Shown here piece by piece: positions 1 to 6,510 of a stretch of 7,801 nt of DNA. The stretch lies in the NCBI GenBank assembly GCA_029256565.1, contig JAQSXQ010000243.1:1-7801 (forward strand), in the 5' to 3' direction. The notes under the pieces are model-generated. The model searched no databases and was not told where the DNA came from. It saw only the letters and a program-made list of their open reading frames with translations. Within the stretch, counting starts at the first letter, position 1, and each line of letters opens with the position of its first letter. This DNA comes from Mycobacterium sp. (lineage in GTDB: Bacteria; Actinomycetota; Actinomycetes; Mycobacteriales; Mycobacteriaceae). The position numbers were made by a program, and so were the translations under genes.

Positions 1-425
1 TCCTGGGTCAGGAACGTCTCCCACTTGTAGGTGTAGTCCTGACCGTTGCCCTGCGAGGGGCGGTACCAGTCGGTGTAGAAGCTCGACTGCCCGCCGACGG
101 GCATGACGGTCGACAGTCCCGAGCCGTAGTACCACTCGAATGCCGGGGTGTTGATGTCCCAGCCGTTGTAGTCGTCCTGGGCGCGCAGGCCGTCGAGCAG
201 GTAGACCGCATGCGGGCCGCCGCCCTGGAACTGGACCCGGATGTTGCGGTTCATCGACTGGGAGAACACGTCGAGGTACTCGACGGGCAGGCCCGGACGC
301 GAGAACGCTCCTGCGGTTGCCGTGCCCCCGGCGACGCCGATCAATCCGGGCAGGGTCGCGGCGGTGAGGGCGGCCACCGCCAACCGACGCAACCACGCTC
401 CACGAATCTTTCTGACGAACTTCAT
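1..425 (-). CDS. fbpC: Antigen 85 mycolyltransferase, 85C-like (N-terminal part; rest lies left of the window)
   Basis: Antigen 85 enzymes are secreted alpha/beta-hydrolases that move mycolates between trehalose monomycolate, trehalose dimycolate and arabinogalactan in the mycobacterial outer envelope. The 141 visible residues begin with a signal peptide (about 1-40: basic MKFVRKIRGAWLRR, then a hydrophobic stretch, then TATAGA). The mature N-terminus is predicted at F41 (FSRPGLPVEYL), the family's hallmark. YLLDGLRAQDDYNGWDINTP at 75-94 carries the Asp and Arg known in the family to lie at the trehalose site (D78, R81; mature 38 and 41). GGQSSFYTDWY follows at 111-121. PSQGNGQDYTYKWETF lacks the cysteine pair of 85A/85B, and GGGPHAVYLLDG also favours 85C. 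The Ser/Glu/His triad is off the window. The ATG fits the signal peptide; GAAAGG and AGG lie 12-16 nt upstream, a weak RBS. The 236-bp gap upstream suggests its own promoter. The family call is near certain, the paralogue less so. Confidence 0.93.
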   Translation of the reverse strand, partial: MKFVRKIRGAWLRRLAVAALTAATLPGLIGVAGGTATAGAFSRPGLPVEYLDVFSQSMNRNIRVQFQGGGPHAVYLLDGLRAQDDYNGWDINTPAFEWYYGSGLSTVMPVGGQSSFYTDWYRPSQGNGQDYTYKWETFLTQ

Positions 426-661
426 AACGGCAACCGACCTGCCTTTCTCTTCTGGTCCTAAAGCAATCTCCGTTGCTTTGCGGTCGTCAGTGAAACACGC
501 AGGGAGACGGCACTTCCCTGGGCCGCGCCGTCGTGTCGGGTCGCGAATGGCTAACGATCAGGACTCGGCCCCGACACCTACGGCGGCCATCAGGCGCTGT
601 GACCGGTGGGACTGAAGTGACCAATGTGGTTTGCCGACGAATGGTCGGCGACGTATGCCGG
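426..661 (-). other. Intergenic region between the channel gene stop and the antigen 85 start
   Basis: These 236 bases lie downstream of the channel gene and upstream of the antigen 85 gene, so they should hold an end for the first transcript and a promoter for the second. No stem followed by a T-run was found, so no intrinsic terminator is called. No convincing -10/-35 pair was recognised. The symmetric elements seen are the 460-479 dyad and a weaker 6-bp stem with a 9-nt loop at 500-520 (CAGGGA / TCCCTG). Confidence 0.4.
460..479. repeat. Perfect 7-bp inverted repeat in the leader of the antigen 85 gene
   Basis: AAAGCAA and TTGCTTT are separated by six bases (467-472), giving a 20-bp dyad that starts 35 nt upstream of the antigen 85 start codon. 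It is AT-rich within GC-rich DNA. It could be a protein operator or, on the minus-strand transcript, a small hairpin in the 5' leader just upstream of the purine-rich ribosome-binding region. The symmetry is seen; either role is inference. Confidence 0.5.
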
Positions 662-2062
662 TCAGTCGCGGACGGCGGCAAGCGCGCGCCGGGCGCTGCG
701 CCGGCGGTCCTCGATGGTTCTGCCAATGTCCTGCAGCAGCAACGGCTTTCGTGCGACGAGTTCCTCGACGTGCTCACGGTCGACCTGCACGACCGTCACC
801 TCGTCGACGGCACGGGCAGAGGCCGACACGGCTTCGCGGGTCAGCGCCGTCTGCCCGAGGAAGTCGCCCCGGCTCAGGGTCCGTACGGGGACGACCTCGC
901 CGTCGTCACCCGACACGAACAGCTTGACGTTGCCATTGACGATGAACGACATCCTGCGCGGCACCTCGCCTGCGAACTGCAGCGTCTCCTCGGCGGCGTA
1001 GCGGGTCAACCGGGCGTGCGCGACGAGTTCGGATTCCTCGCCGGGGCCGAGGCGCAGAGCCGGCCCGACGATCCGGAGCGACGCGGTGAGTCGCTCGTCG
1101 GTGGCGAAGTCGTCGTCGGCCTCGTCGAGGTGCAGCGCGGCCCGCCGGGCGGCGTACCAGATCCAGCGCAGGAACATCGACCGCGCGGCCGCGTCGTCGG
1201 CGGGGGACCGCAAGGGGATCGTCGTCGCGTACTCCGTGCCACCCAGCGGCAGGGTCGACGGCTGAACACCCGGTCGCAGCTGAGGCAGCGTCGCGGCGAC
1301 CCGGGTCAAGAGTTCGCAGACGTCGTCTGGCGGGTCGTTGAGCGCGAACACCGTCTGCACGGTGATGACGTGCGCGCCCTCGGGCCTGCTCAGGTTGGTG
1401 AACGACTGGCCTGCCAGCACGGAGTTGGGGGTGATCTGCAGCCCGGCCACGGTCTCGATGTGCGTTGCGCGCCAATTGACCTCGACCACCCGGCCACGGG
1501 CCGACGGCGTGTCGACCCAGTCGCCGAGCCGGAACGGCTGCTCGAACAACAGCAGCAGGCCGGAGATGATCTGGCCCACCGAGTTCTGCAGCGCCAGGCC
1601 CAGCACGATCGACGAGATGCCCAGCGCCGTGAACAGGCCGCCGACGTTGGCGCCCCAGATGTAGGCGAAGATCAGCGCCACGCCGACGGCGATGAGCGCG
1701 AAGCGCGCCACGTCGAGGAAGATCGACGGAACCCGTTTGCGCCACGTGCCTTCCGGCGCCCCCTGGAAGAGCGTGGCGTTGAGCCCCGACAGCAGCAGGA
1801 CGAGTACGACGAAGCCGAAGACGGTGGCCACGATGCGCACCGGCGTTGCCTTGCCGTCGACCTGGATGGCCTGGACGAGCAAGAGCAGCAAGGCACCGAG
1901 CGGCAGGATGTAGGCCCGCAGCAGATACACCGGGCGGGTCAGCACGCTGCCGCGGCGGCGCAGCGCGTTCTGCAGTTCGGTCAGCAGTATGAGCAGGACC
2001 GGGAATCCGATGGCGACGCCGACGGCCCAGTAGAACCAGGGCGCGTCGAGCAGCCCGGTCAC
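662..2062 (-). CDS. MscS-superfamily channel with C-terminal cyclic-nucleotide-binding-like domain (bCNG-type architecture)
   Basis: This 466-residue inner-membrane protein starts at a GTG overlapping the cyclase stop. Hydrophobic segments lie at about 8-28, 44-68, 76-93 and 116-136. The MscS pore helix and beta domain follow: GISSIVLGLALQNSVGQIIS (148-167), FEQPFRLGDWV (173-183), GRVVEVNWRATHIET (190-204), ITPNSVLAGQSFTN (210-223). A cyclic-nucleotide-binding-like fold fills about 335-455, with IVNGNVKLFVSG, LSRGDFLGQTAL and a terminal Arg-rich helix. This matches the bacterial cyclic-nucleotide-gated branch of MscS proteins, in which nucleotide rather than membrane tension gates the pore. 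The phosphate-binding cassette is unusual: FLGQTALTREAVSASARA has Gln404 where Glu normally binds the ribose, and Val412 where the phosphate-binding Arg should align, in a slightly shortened loop. It is co-transcribed with the upstream cyclase, so a shared signalling role is likely. By memory it resembles M. tuberculosis Rv2434c. The family is firm; the ligand is unknown. Confidence 0.92.
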   Translation of the reverse strand: MTGLLDAPWFYWAVGVAIGFPVLLILLTELQNALRRRGSVLTRPVYLLRAYILPLGALLLLLVQAIQVDGKATPVRIVATVFGFVVLVLLLSGLNATLFQGAPEGTWRKRVPSIFLDVARFALIAVGVALIFAYIWGANVGGLFTALGISSIVLGLALQNSVGQIISGLLLLFEQPFRLGDWVDTPSARGRVVEVNWRATHIETVAGLQITPNSVLAGQSFTNLSRPEGAHVITVQTVFALNDPPDDVCELLTRVAATLPQLRPGVQPSTLPLGGTEYATTIPLRSPADDAAARSMFLRWIWYAARRAALHLDEADDDFATDERLTASLRIVGPALRLGPGEESELVAHARLTRYAAEETLQFAGEVPRRMSFIVNGNVKLFVSGDDGEVVPVRTLSRGDFLGQTALTREAVSASARAVDEVTVVQVDREHVEELVARKPLLLQDIGRTIEDRRRSARRALAAVRD

Positions 2063-4239
2063 TGCTGACGCTCCACCAGTCGCCAGATCGGCTCGGTGTC
2101 GTCGTCGTCGGAACCGACGTGCCCGGCCTCGACGAACTTGCGGGTGTCGCGCATCGCGTCGTAGACCCGGGACGTGACGTAGACCCCGGGTTGGGCCGAC
2201 CCGGCCTGCACGCGGTAGGCGATGTTGACCGCCGCGCCCCACATGTCGTAGGCCAGGCTCGACCGGCCGACCAGTCCGCTGCTGACCGTTCCGGTGTCGA
2301 TGCCCGCGCGCAATTGCAGGTCGTTGCCGGACTCGGCGTTGTACCGGTCGACGATGTGCTGCATCTCCACGGCGAAATCGACTGTCCGGCGGACGTTGTC
2401 GAGCCTGGGCACACTCAACCCGCAGCTGGCGAGGTAGCCGTTGCGTAGCGTGCGCACCCGCTCCACGCCGAGATTGACTGCCGCCGCGTCGAATTGGCGT
2501 ACCAGCTTGTTGACGATCGCGAGTCCCTCGTCGGACGTCAGGTCCTCGGACAGCTCGTCGAGCCCGACTATGTCGGCGAAGAGGACGGTGACGTCCTGGT
2601 GGTCCTGGGCGATGGTCTCCTCGCCCTCGCGGTAGCGCGCCACGACGGGTTCGGGCATCAGGGACAGCAGGAGCCGGTCGTTCTCCCGCCGCTGCTCGTT
2701 GAGCAGGTCCTCCTTGATCGCGAGGTTGCGGCTCATGTCGTTGAATGCCACGGTCAGGTCGCCGAATTCGTCGCGGGTGCGCACCGGCAGCGTCACCGCG
2801 TAGTCGCCCGCGCTGATCTGCTGGGCGGCCGCCTCGAGCCGCCGCAGCGGCCGCACGAACAACCTCGCCAGCAGCATGGCCGCCAGGCAGACGATGAAGA
2901 TGATGGCGGCGGTCGACAGGACGAGCTTGCGGGTGAACGTCGAGACCGGCGCGAAGGCCTCGTCGGTGTCGATGCTCGCCACGATCGACCAGTTGAGGCC
3001 TGGCAGGTTCACCGGGGCGTAGGCCTGCAGCGTCTCGTGGCCCAGGTAGTCACGCGCGACGAGCGATCCGGTTTGGCCGCGCTGGGCGTCCCGGGTGGCG
3101 TTCGTCTCGACGGGCTGCACCAACGTGGTGCCGCCCTCCCGGATGGAGTCCTCGGCGACCTCCGGTGCGGTTCCCGCGTCGACCACGTCGCGTTTGAACC
3201 GCTCGGGATCCTCCAGGAACAGACGGGAATCGGAACGCATGAGGTTGTCCGGCCCCACCAGGAAGGTCTCTCCGGTGCGGCCCATGCCCGCCTGTTCCCA
3301 CTGCTCGTTCGCGGTCATCAGGTCGTTGATCTTGGACACGGGGAATTGCAGCGCCAGCACGCCCTCGGCGCGCCCGTCAGGACCGACGGGCGACACCAGC
3401 CAGGCGGTCGGCTCGTCGGCGGGCTCGTAGTCGCTGAAGTCCGTGACACCCACGTAGCCAAGGGCATTGGAGTCGAGCGCCTCCCGGTAGGCGTCGTCCA
3501 GATTGCTGCCCTTGTAGGGTCCGTTGAGGATGTTGGTCCCGAGGTCGACGCCGCGGTAGGCGCTGTAGACGACGTTGCCGCGGGTGTCGAGCAGCAGGGC
3601 GTCCTCGTACTTGAAGCGTTCGACGATCTGCCGGAAGAAGTCGTTGTACCGGGCATTGGCCGCCGACCAGGCGCTGCCGTCGCGGGCGTCGCTGAAGCCG
3701 ATGGCCTTCTGCCAGTCGTCGAACGGCGCGGTGTAGTAGGCCTGCAGGTAGCGCTGGGCGGGTGAGGTTGGCAGCACCGAGGCGATGTCGACCTGCATTC
3801 CCGTCTGCGCGGCCTCGTCCCTTGCGAACCGGTTGGCGTAGTAGTCGACCAGCGACTGCTGCTGCGCCGGGTCGATCGTGGCGTTGGCCAGCTGATCGAA
3901 GCCTGCGGTGTAGGCCTCCAGCGCGAGCGTCGCGGTCGCACCGCGCGAATACACCACCAGGGAGTTCTTCAAGTCGTCGAACTGGCTCTGCAGCTGCCGG
4001 GACTGGGAGGCGCGGATCTCGGTCAGCCTGTCGAACACCGAGGCGCGCAGTGACGACTGCCCTGACCGGTAGCCGATCGCGCCGACCACCGCCGCGGACA
4101 GCATGCTGGTCAGCAGCAGCATGACCAGCAGCTTGGACTGGATGCTGATCCGGGACGCCACGGGGCGCGGGAGCTTTCTTCGCGTGGGCGTCGGCTGGGA
4201 ATCCGGCTTGGAGGCGGACTCGCTGGTGGTGGTGATCAT
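2059..4239 (-). CDS. Membrane receptor class III nucleotide cyclase (sensor-TM-HAMP-cyclase), catalytic site partly degenerate
   Basis: The 726-residue protein has a Pro/Ser/Thr-rich cytoplasmic start (1-30), TM1 at about 36-58, a large extracytoplasmic Cache-like sensor (about 60-430), TM2 at about 438-461, a HAMP domain (RPLRRLEAAAQQISAGDY onward, 463-510), a short transducer (LLLSLMPEPVVARY) and a class III cyclase domain (about 546-726). The first metal Asp is present (LFADIVG, D556), as are the purine-selecting Asp (YDMWG, D665) and the transition-state Asn and Arg (VNIAYR, N672, R676). In the strand VERVRTLRNGYLASCG the usual Lys is Arg596 and the second metal Asp is Asn600, exactly 44 residues after D556. 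Activity is therefore doubtful or altered. The ATG at 4239 gives a family-like length and topology, but no strong ribosome site precedes it. Translation is coupled to the channel gene by GTGA. The order recalls M. tuberculosis Rv2435c-Rv2434c (from memory). Product cAMP is assumed from the family, not shown. Confidence 0.92.
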   Translation of the reverse strand: MITTTSESASKPDSQPTPTRRKLPRPVASRISIQSKLLVMLLLTSMLSAAVVGAIGYRSGQSSLRASVFDRLTEIRASQSRQLQSQFDDLKNSLVVYSRGATATLALEAYTAGFDQLANATIDPAQQQSLVDYYANRFARDEAAQTGMQVDIASVLPTSPAQRYLQAYYTAPFDDWQKAIGFSDARDGSAWSAANARYNDFFRQIVERFKYEDALLLDTRGNVVYSAYRGVDLGTNILNGPYKGSNLDDAYREALDSNALGYVGVTDFSDYEPADEPTAWLVSPVGPDGRAEGVLALQFPVSKINDLMTANEQWEQAGMGRTGETFLVGPDNLMRSDSRLFLEDPERFKRDVVDAGTAPEVAEDSIREGGTTLVQPVETNATRDAQRGQTGSLVARDYLGHETLQAYAPVNLPGLNWSIVASIDTDEAFAPVSTFTRKLVLSTAAIIFIVCLAAMLLARLFVRPLRRLEAAAQQISAGDYAVTLPVRTRDEFGDLTVAFNDMSRNLAIKEDLLNEQRRENDRLLLSLMPEPVVARYREGEETIAQDHQDVTVLFADIVGLDELSEDLTSDEGLAIVNKLVRQFDAAAVNLGVERVRTLRNGYLASCGLSVPRLDNVRRTVDFAVEMQHIVDRYNAESGNDLQLRAGIDTGTVSSGLVGRSSLAYDMWGAAVNIAYRVQAGSAQPGVYVTSRVYDAMRDTRKFVEAGHVGSDDDDTEPIWRLVERQQ
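2071..2077 (-). promoter_or_regulatory. Ribosome binding site supporting the channel's GTG start
   Basis: On the minus strand GGTGGAG lies 8 nt before the GTG at 2062-2060, inside the last codons of the cyclase gene. It is the best Shine-Dalgarno match near this junction. It favours the GTG start over longer upstream in-frame starts inside the cyclase gene, which would add an Arg-rich, non-family N-terminus. Together with the GTGA overlap it indicates translational coupling. Confidence 0.7.
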
Positions 4240-4274
4240 TGAAGTCCGAACCCTAACCCGCTGATGGTGGCGTC

Positions 4275-4305
4275 GTGATCGCTGTAAGGGAATCGTTGCG
4301 ATCAC
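4275..4305. repeat. 8-bp-arm perfect inverted repeat in the divergent promoter region
   Basis: GTGATCGC (4275-4282) and GCGATCAC (4298-4305) are exact inverted copies separated by 15 bases. They lie between the divergent starts of the cyclase (4239) and the DUF1810 gene (4332). A further copy of the GTGATC core is at 4232-4237 across the cyclase start codon. The position suits an operator controlling one or both genes, but no regulator family is identified. Confidence 0.5.
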
Positions 4306-4331
4306 TTCACCTGGAGTGCGACCGTTGCGGA

Positions 4332-4687
4332 ATGGCCGGCATCGACGATCCCTTCGACCTGCAGCGCTTCGTCGCTGCGCAGGACCGCATCTACTCCGAC
4401 GTGGTCGACGAGCTCCAGGAGGGCCGCAAGCAGAGCCATTGGATGTGGTTCGTCTTCCCGCAGCTGAAGGGCCTGGGCAGGAGCAGCACCGCGATGACCT
4501 ACGGCATCGGGTCGCGGGCAGAGGCGCGGGCCTACCTGGCGCATCCAGTCCTCGGGCCGCGGCTGCGGGAGTGCGCACGGTTGACCCACGCCATCGACGG
4601 CCGATCGGCTCGCGAGGTGTTCGGCTGGCCCGACGAGCTGAAACTGCAGTCCTCGATGACGGGGAGTCGCTGCCCGAGGCGGGCTGA
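4332..4687 (+). pseudogene. DUF1810 family protein, C-terminus lost by probable internal deletion/frameshift
   Basis: Reading from the ATG at 4332, 110 residues match the DUF1810 pattern: DPFDLQRFVAAQDRIY (6-21), GRKQSHWMWFVFPQLKGLG (31-49), EARAYLAHPVLGPRLREC (64-81), RSAREVFGWPDELKLQSSMT (91-110). Family members are usually about 140 residues and continue after the SSMT-type motif with LF and a last helix. Here the homology stops at about 4661, and the frame runs on into the antisense of the neighbouring GH13 gene without a stop. Another frame reads LDDGESLPEAG and stops at 4685-4687. That could be the remnant of the original C-terminus after an out-of-frame deletion of roughly 60-70 bases. 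The stop is 1 bp from the convergent GH13 stop. An upstream in-frame GTG at 4275 adds 19 residues unlike the family. The biochemical role of DUF1810 is not established. Sequencing error is an alternative explanation. Confidence 0.72.
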
Positions 4688-4688
4688 T

Positions 4689-6008
4689 TCAGGAGGCGTC
4701 GGCGACGATCGCCCAGCCGTGCGGAGCGACTTCCAGCTCGGTGACGACGTCTTCGGCTGGCGCGCCGGAGCCCGCGACGATCCGGCCACTTCGCACGCCG
4801 TGTTCGGACAACGGCACGCGCATCGGCTCGTCGCCGACGTTGAGGGCGACGATCAAGGCGTCGGAGCCGGCGTGCACGCGATAGGCGTACTGCTCGTTGG
4901 TCAGCGTCAGCGCGGTGGTGCGGGCCGCGTGCAGCCACGGGTGGCGCCTGCGCAGTCCGATCAGGTGCTGGTGGGTCCGGCGCACGTCGTCGCCCGGATC
5001 GGTCTCGGGCGGGTGCGGCGGGAACTCGGGGCGCACGGCGTCGTCGCCCCCGAAGCGATCTTCCTTGACGCCGCGGTAGCCCCATTCGTCGCCGGCGTAG
5101 ATGCTCGGCGTGCCGCCGACGGTGAACAGCAGGGCAAGCGCGTGTTCGACGTGGCGCACGTCGTCGAGCCTGCTCGCGATGCGGGTCACGTCGTGGTTGC
5201 CGACGAACGTCAACGGCACGAAGACGTCGAGGAACTCGTCGTGCCGACCCAGGGCATGGTCGAGTTCGTGGAAGTTGCCGTCGTTGAGGCTGCTCCAGAT
5301 GGCCTTCCACAACTCGTACTGGGTGACGGAGTCGTAGGTGGCCGCCTTGACCATCGACGCGTAGTCACCGTGGATGACCTCGCCGACGAACCAGGCGTCG
5401 GGATGTTCGCGCCGCACGCGCGGCAGGACCTCGGCCCAGAACCGGTCGGGCACGGCGTACGCCGCGTCCAGCCGCCAGCCGTCCGCGCCGCGGCGCAGCC
5501 ACGTGGACATCACGTCGACGACGTAGTCGACGACCTCGGGGCTGTCGTGGTCGAGCGCGATCAGCCCGTCGTGGCCCTCGAACGTCTCGAACCGCCCGCG
5601 GCGCTGGCGGAACCACCGAGCCGACGGATGATCCGGGCCGCCGTCGGAGGCCTCGCGGAAGCGCGGGAAGTCGGTGCCGACGTGGTTGAACACCCCGTCG
5701 AGCAACACGCGTAGCCCACGCCGGTGCGCCTCGGCGATCAGGTGGTCGAAGTCCTCGTCGGTGCCGAGCCGGTCGTCGATGCGGTAGTGGTCGATGGTGT
5801 CGTAACCGTGTGTGGCCGAAGCGAATACGGGCCCGAGCGCGATGCCCGACGCGCCGAGCGCAACGGGGTGGTCGAGCCAGTCGGTGAGCCGGTTCAGGCG
5901 ATGTTCGTCAGCCGTCGGCGGGTGGTCCGCCGGGTGTGCGCCGACGAAGCCAAGGGGATAGACCTGCCACCAGATCGCGTGCTGGACCCAGCCGGGGGAG
6001 TCAGGCAT
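4689..6008 (-). CDS. GH13 alpha-amylase-family glycoside hydrolase, cytoplasmic
   Basis: This 439-residue enzyme should hydrolyse or rearrange alpha-glucosidic bonds of maltodextrin- or glycogen-type substrates by the retaining GH13 mechanism. It has no signal peptide, so it should act in the cytoplasm. It opens with AIWWQVYPLGF (11-21). Conserved regions are GYDTIDHYRID (68-78), LLDGVFNHVG (102-111), DGWRLDAAY with nucleophile D181, WFVGEVIHGD with acid/base E210, and FVGNHDVTRI with the third carboxylate D273. GGTPSIYAGDEWG (298-310) closes the barrel, and a beta-sandwich-like C-domain fills about 365-439. All three catalytic carboxylates are present. The DGVFNH motif recalls neopullulanase/cyclomaltodextrinase-like members, but no large N-terminal domain is present and the substrate cannot be fixed. 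The ATG lies inside the end of the deaminase gene (ATGCCTGA, 8-bp overlap), so translation is probably coupled. It is not a trehalose-pathway gene that I recognise. Confidence 0.92.
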   Translation of the reverse strand: MPDSPGWVQHAIWWQVYPLGFVGAHPADHPPTADEHRLNRLTDWLDHPVALGASGIALGPVFASATHGYDTIDHYRIDDRLGTDEDFDHLIAEAHRRGLRVLLDGVFNHVGTDFPRFREASDGGPDHPSARWFRQRRGRFETFEGHDGLIALDHDSPEVVDYVVDVMSTWLRRGADGWRLDAAYAVPDRFWAEVLPRVRREHPDAWFVGEVIHGDYASMVKAATYDSVTQYELWKAIWSSLNDGNFHELDHALGRHDEFLDVFVPLTFVGNHDVTRIASRLDDVRHVEHALALLFTVGGTPSIYAGDEWGYRGVKEDRFGGDDAVRPEFPPHPPETDPGDDVRRTHQHLIGLRRRHPWLHAARTTALTLTNEQYAYRVHAGSDALIVALNVGDEPMRVPLSEHGVRSGRIVAGSGAPAEDVVTELEVAPHGWAIVADAS

Positions 6009-6486
6009 CCGGCCCGAACCTGGCCTCGTAGAGCGCCTTCATCTCCGACTCCAACTCCCGTGCGGGACCGTCGACCGGGACCCGCGGTGCGATCGCCGTG
6101 ATGGGCAGGGCCGAGACCGGCGACGGTGGCGAGCCCCATTCCATCTGCCACGTCACCATCTGCTCGGTCGATGCGGCGTACACGATGCGGCCGAGGCCGA
6201 CCCACCCGTGCGCGGCGGCGCACATGGGGCAGTGCTCGCCAGAGGTGTAGACGGTCGCGCGCACGCGCTGCACCGGCGCCATGTTGGCCGCGGCCCAGCG
6301 GGCGATCTCGAATTCGGGGTGACGGGTCTCGTCGCCGTCCTTGGTGCGATTGCGGTCCTCGAAGCGGACGACGCCGTCGGCGTCTACCAGCACCGATCCG
6401 AACGGGGCGTCACCGTCGTCGAGGGCTTCGCGCGCCAATTCCACGCAGCGCCGCAGGTGACCGAGGTCGTCGTCGCTGATGCCCAC
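6001..6486 (-). CDS. Nucleoside/cytidine-deaminase-superfamily zinc deaminase (TadA/guanine-deaminase-like)
   Basis: The 161-residue protein has the zinc-hydrolase fold of the CMP/dCMP deaminase superfamily. Evidence is DAPFGSVLVDADG (26-38), the HxE motif TRHPEFEIA (H56 zinc ligand, E58 proton shuttle) and the CxxC motif SGEHCPMCAAAHGW (C86, C89 zinc ligands). GLGRIVYAAS (97-106) continues the core. Such proteins remove an amino group from purine or pyrimidine bases, nucleosides or tRNA adenosine. The motif is EHCPMC rather than the EPCxMC typical of tRNA adenosine deaminase, so a free base or nucleoside is the more likely substrate. That is inference. The start is a GTG, because no in-frame ATG precedes the conserved core; no good ribosome site is visible. 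It follows the small membrane protein by 24 bp and overlaps the GH13 gene by 8 bp. Confidence 0.9.
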   Translation of the reverse strand: MGISDDDLGHLRRCVELAREALDDGDAPFGSVLVDADGVVRFEDRNRTKDGDETRHPEFEIARWAAANMAPVQRVRATVYTSGEHCPMCAAAHGWVGLGRIVYAASTEQMVTWQMEWGSPPSPVSALPITAIAPRVPVDGPARELESEMKALYEARFGPDA

Positions 6487-6510
6487 AGCCGCCGAGTCTA
6501 CGCAGCGGTC

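Noticed and set aside
500..520. CAGGGA / TCCCTG stem as an intrinsic terminator for the channel gene
   Set aside because: The stem has only 6 bp with a 9-nt loop and no T-run on either side; it is too weak to call.
533..2068. Plus-strand open frame of 511 codons antisense to the channel gene
   Set aside because: It is rich in Arg, Gln, Asp and Gly without domains, typical of the shadow frame in GC-rich DNA; the opposite strand encodes a clear MscS channel.
2063..2242. Longer N-terminus for the channel (start at 2242)
   Set aside because: The extra 60 residues are a shadow of the cyclase C-terminus; the GTG at 2062 has a good ribosome site and the standard GTGA overlap.
2494..3765. Plus-strand open frame of 423 codons antisense to the cyclase gene
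   Set aside because: It has low-complexity His/Arg/Gln/Val composition and no motif; the other strand carries HAMP and cyclase domains.
4275..4305. Canonical mycobacterial CRP (cAMP receptor protein) site
   Set aside because: The arms contain GTGA and TCAC, but they are 23 bases apart rather than the 6 expected for TGTGA-N6-TCACA, so a single CRP site is not supported.
4240..5310. Upstream extension of the cyclase frame by 357 codons
   Set aside because: It would run through the antisense of the DUF1810 gene and through part of the GH13 gene in another frame, giving an Arg/Pro-rich sequence with no family character. The ATG at 4239 gives the usual length and a normal N-terminus.
4275..5714. 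Plus-strand open frame of 479 codons extending the DUF1810 reading frame
   Set aside because: After about 4661 it is the antisense of the GH13 gene, whose catalytic motifs are complete. The extension is Arg/Gly/Val-rich and family-free, so it is read-through of a broken gene, not a fusion protein.
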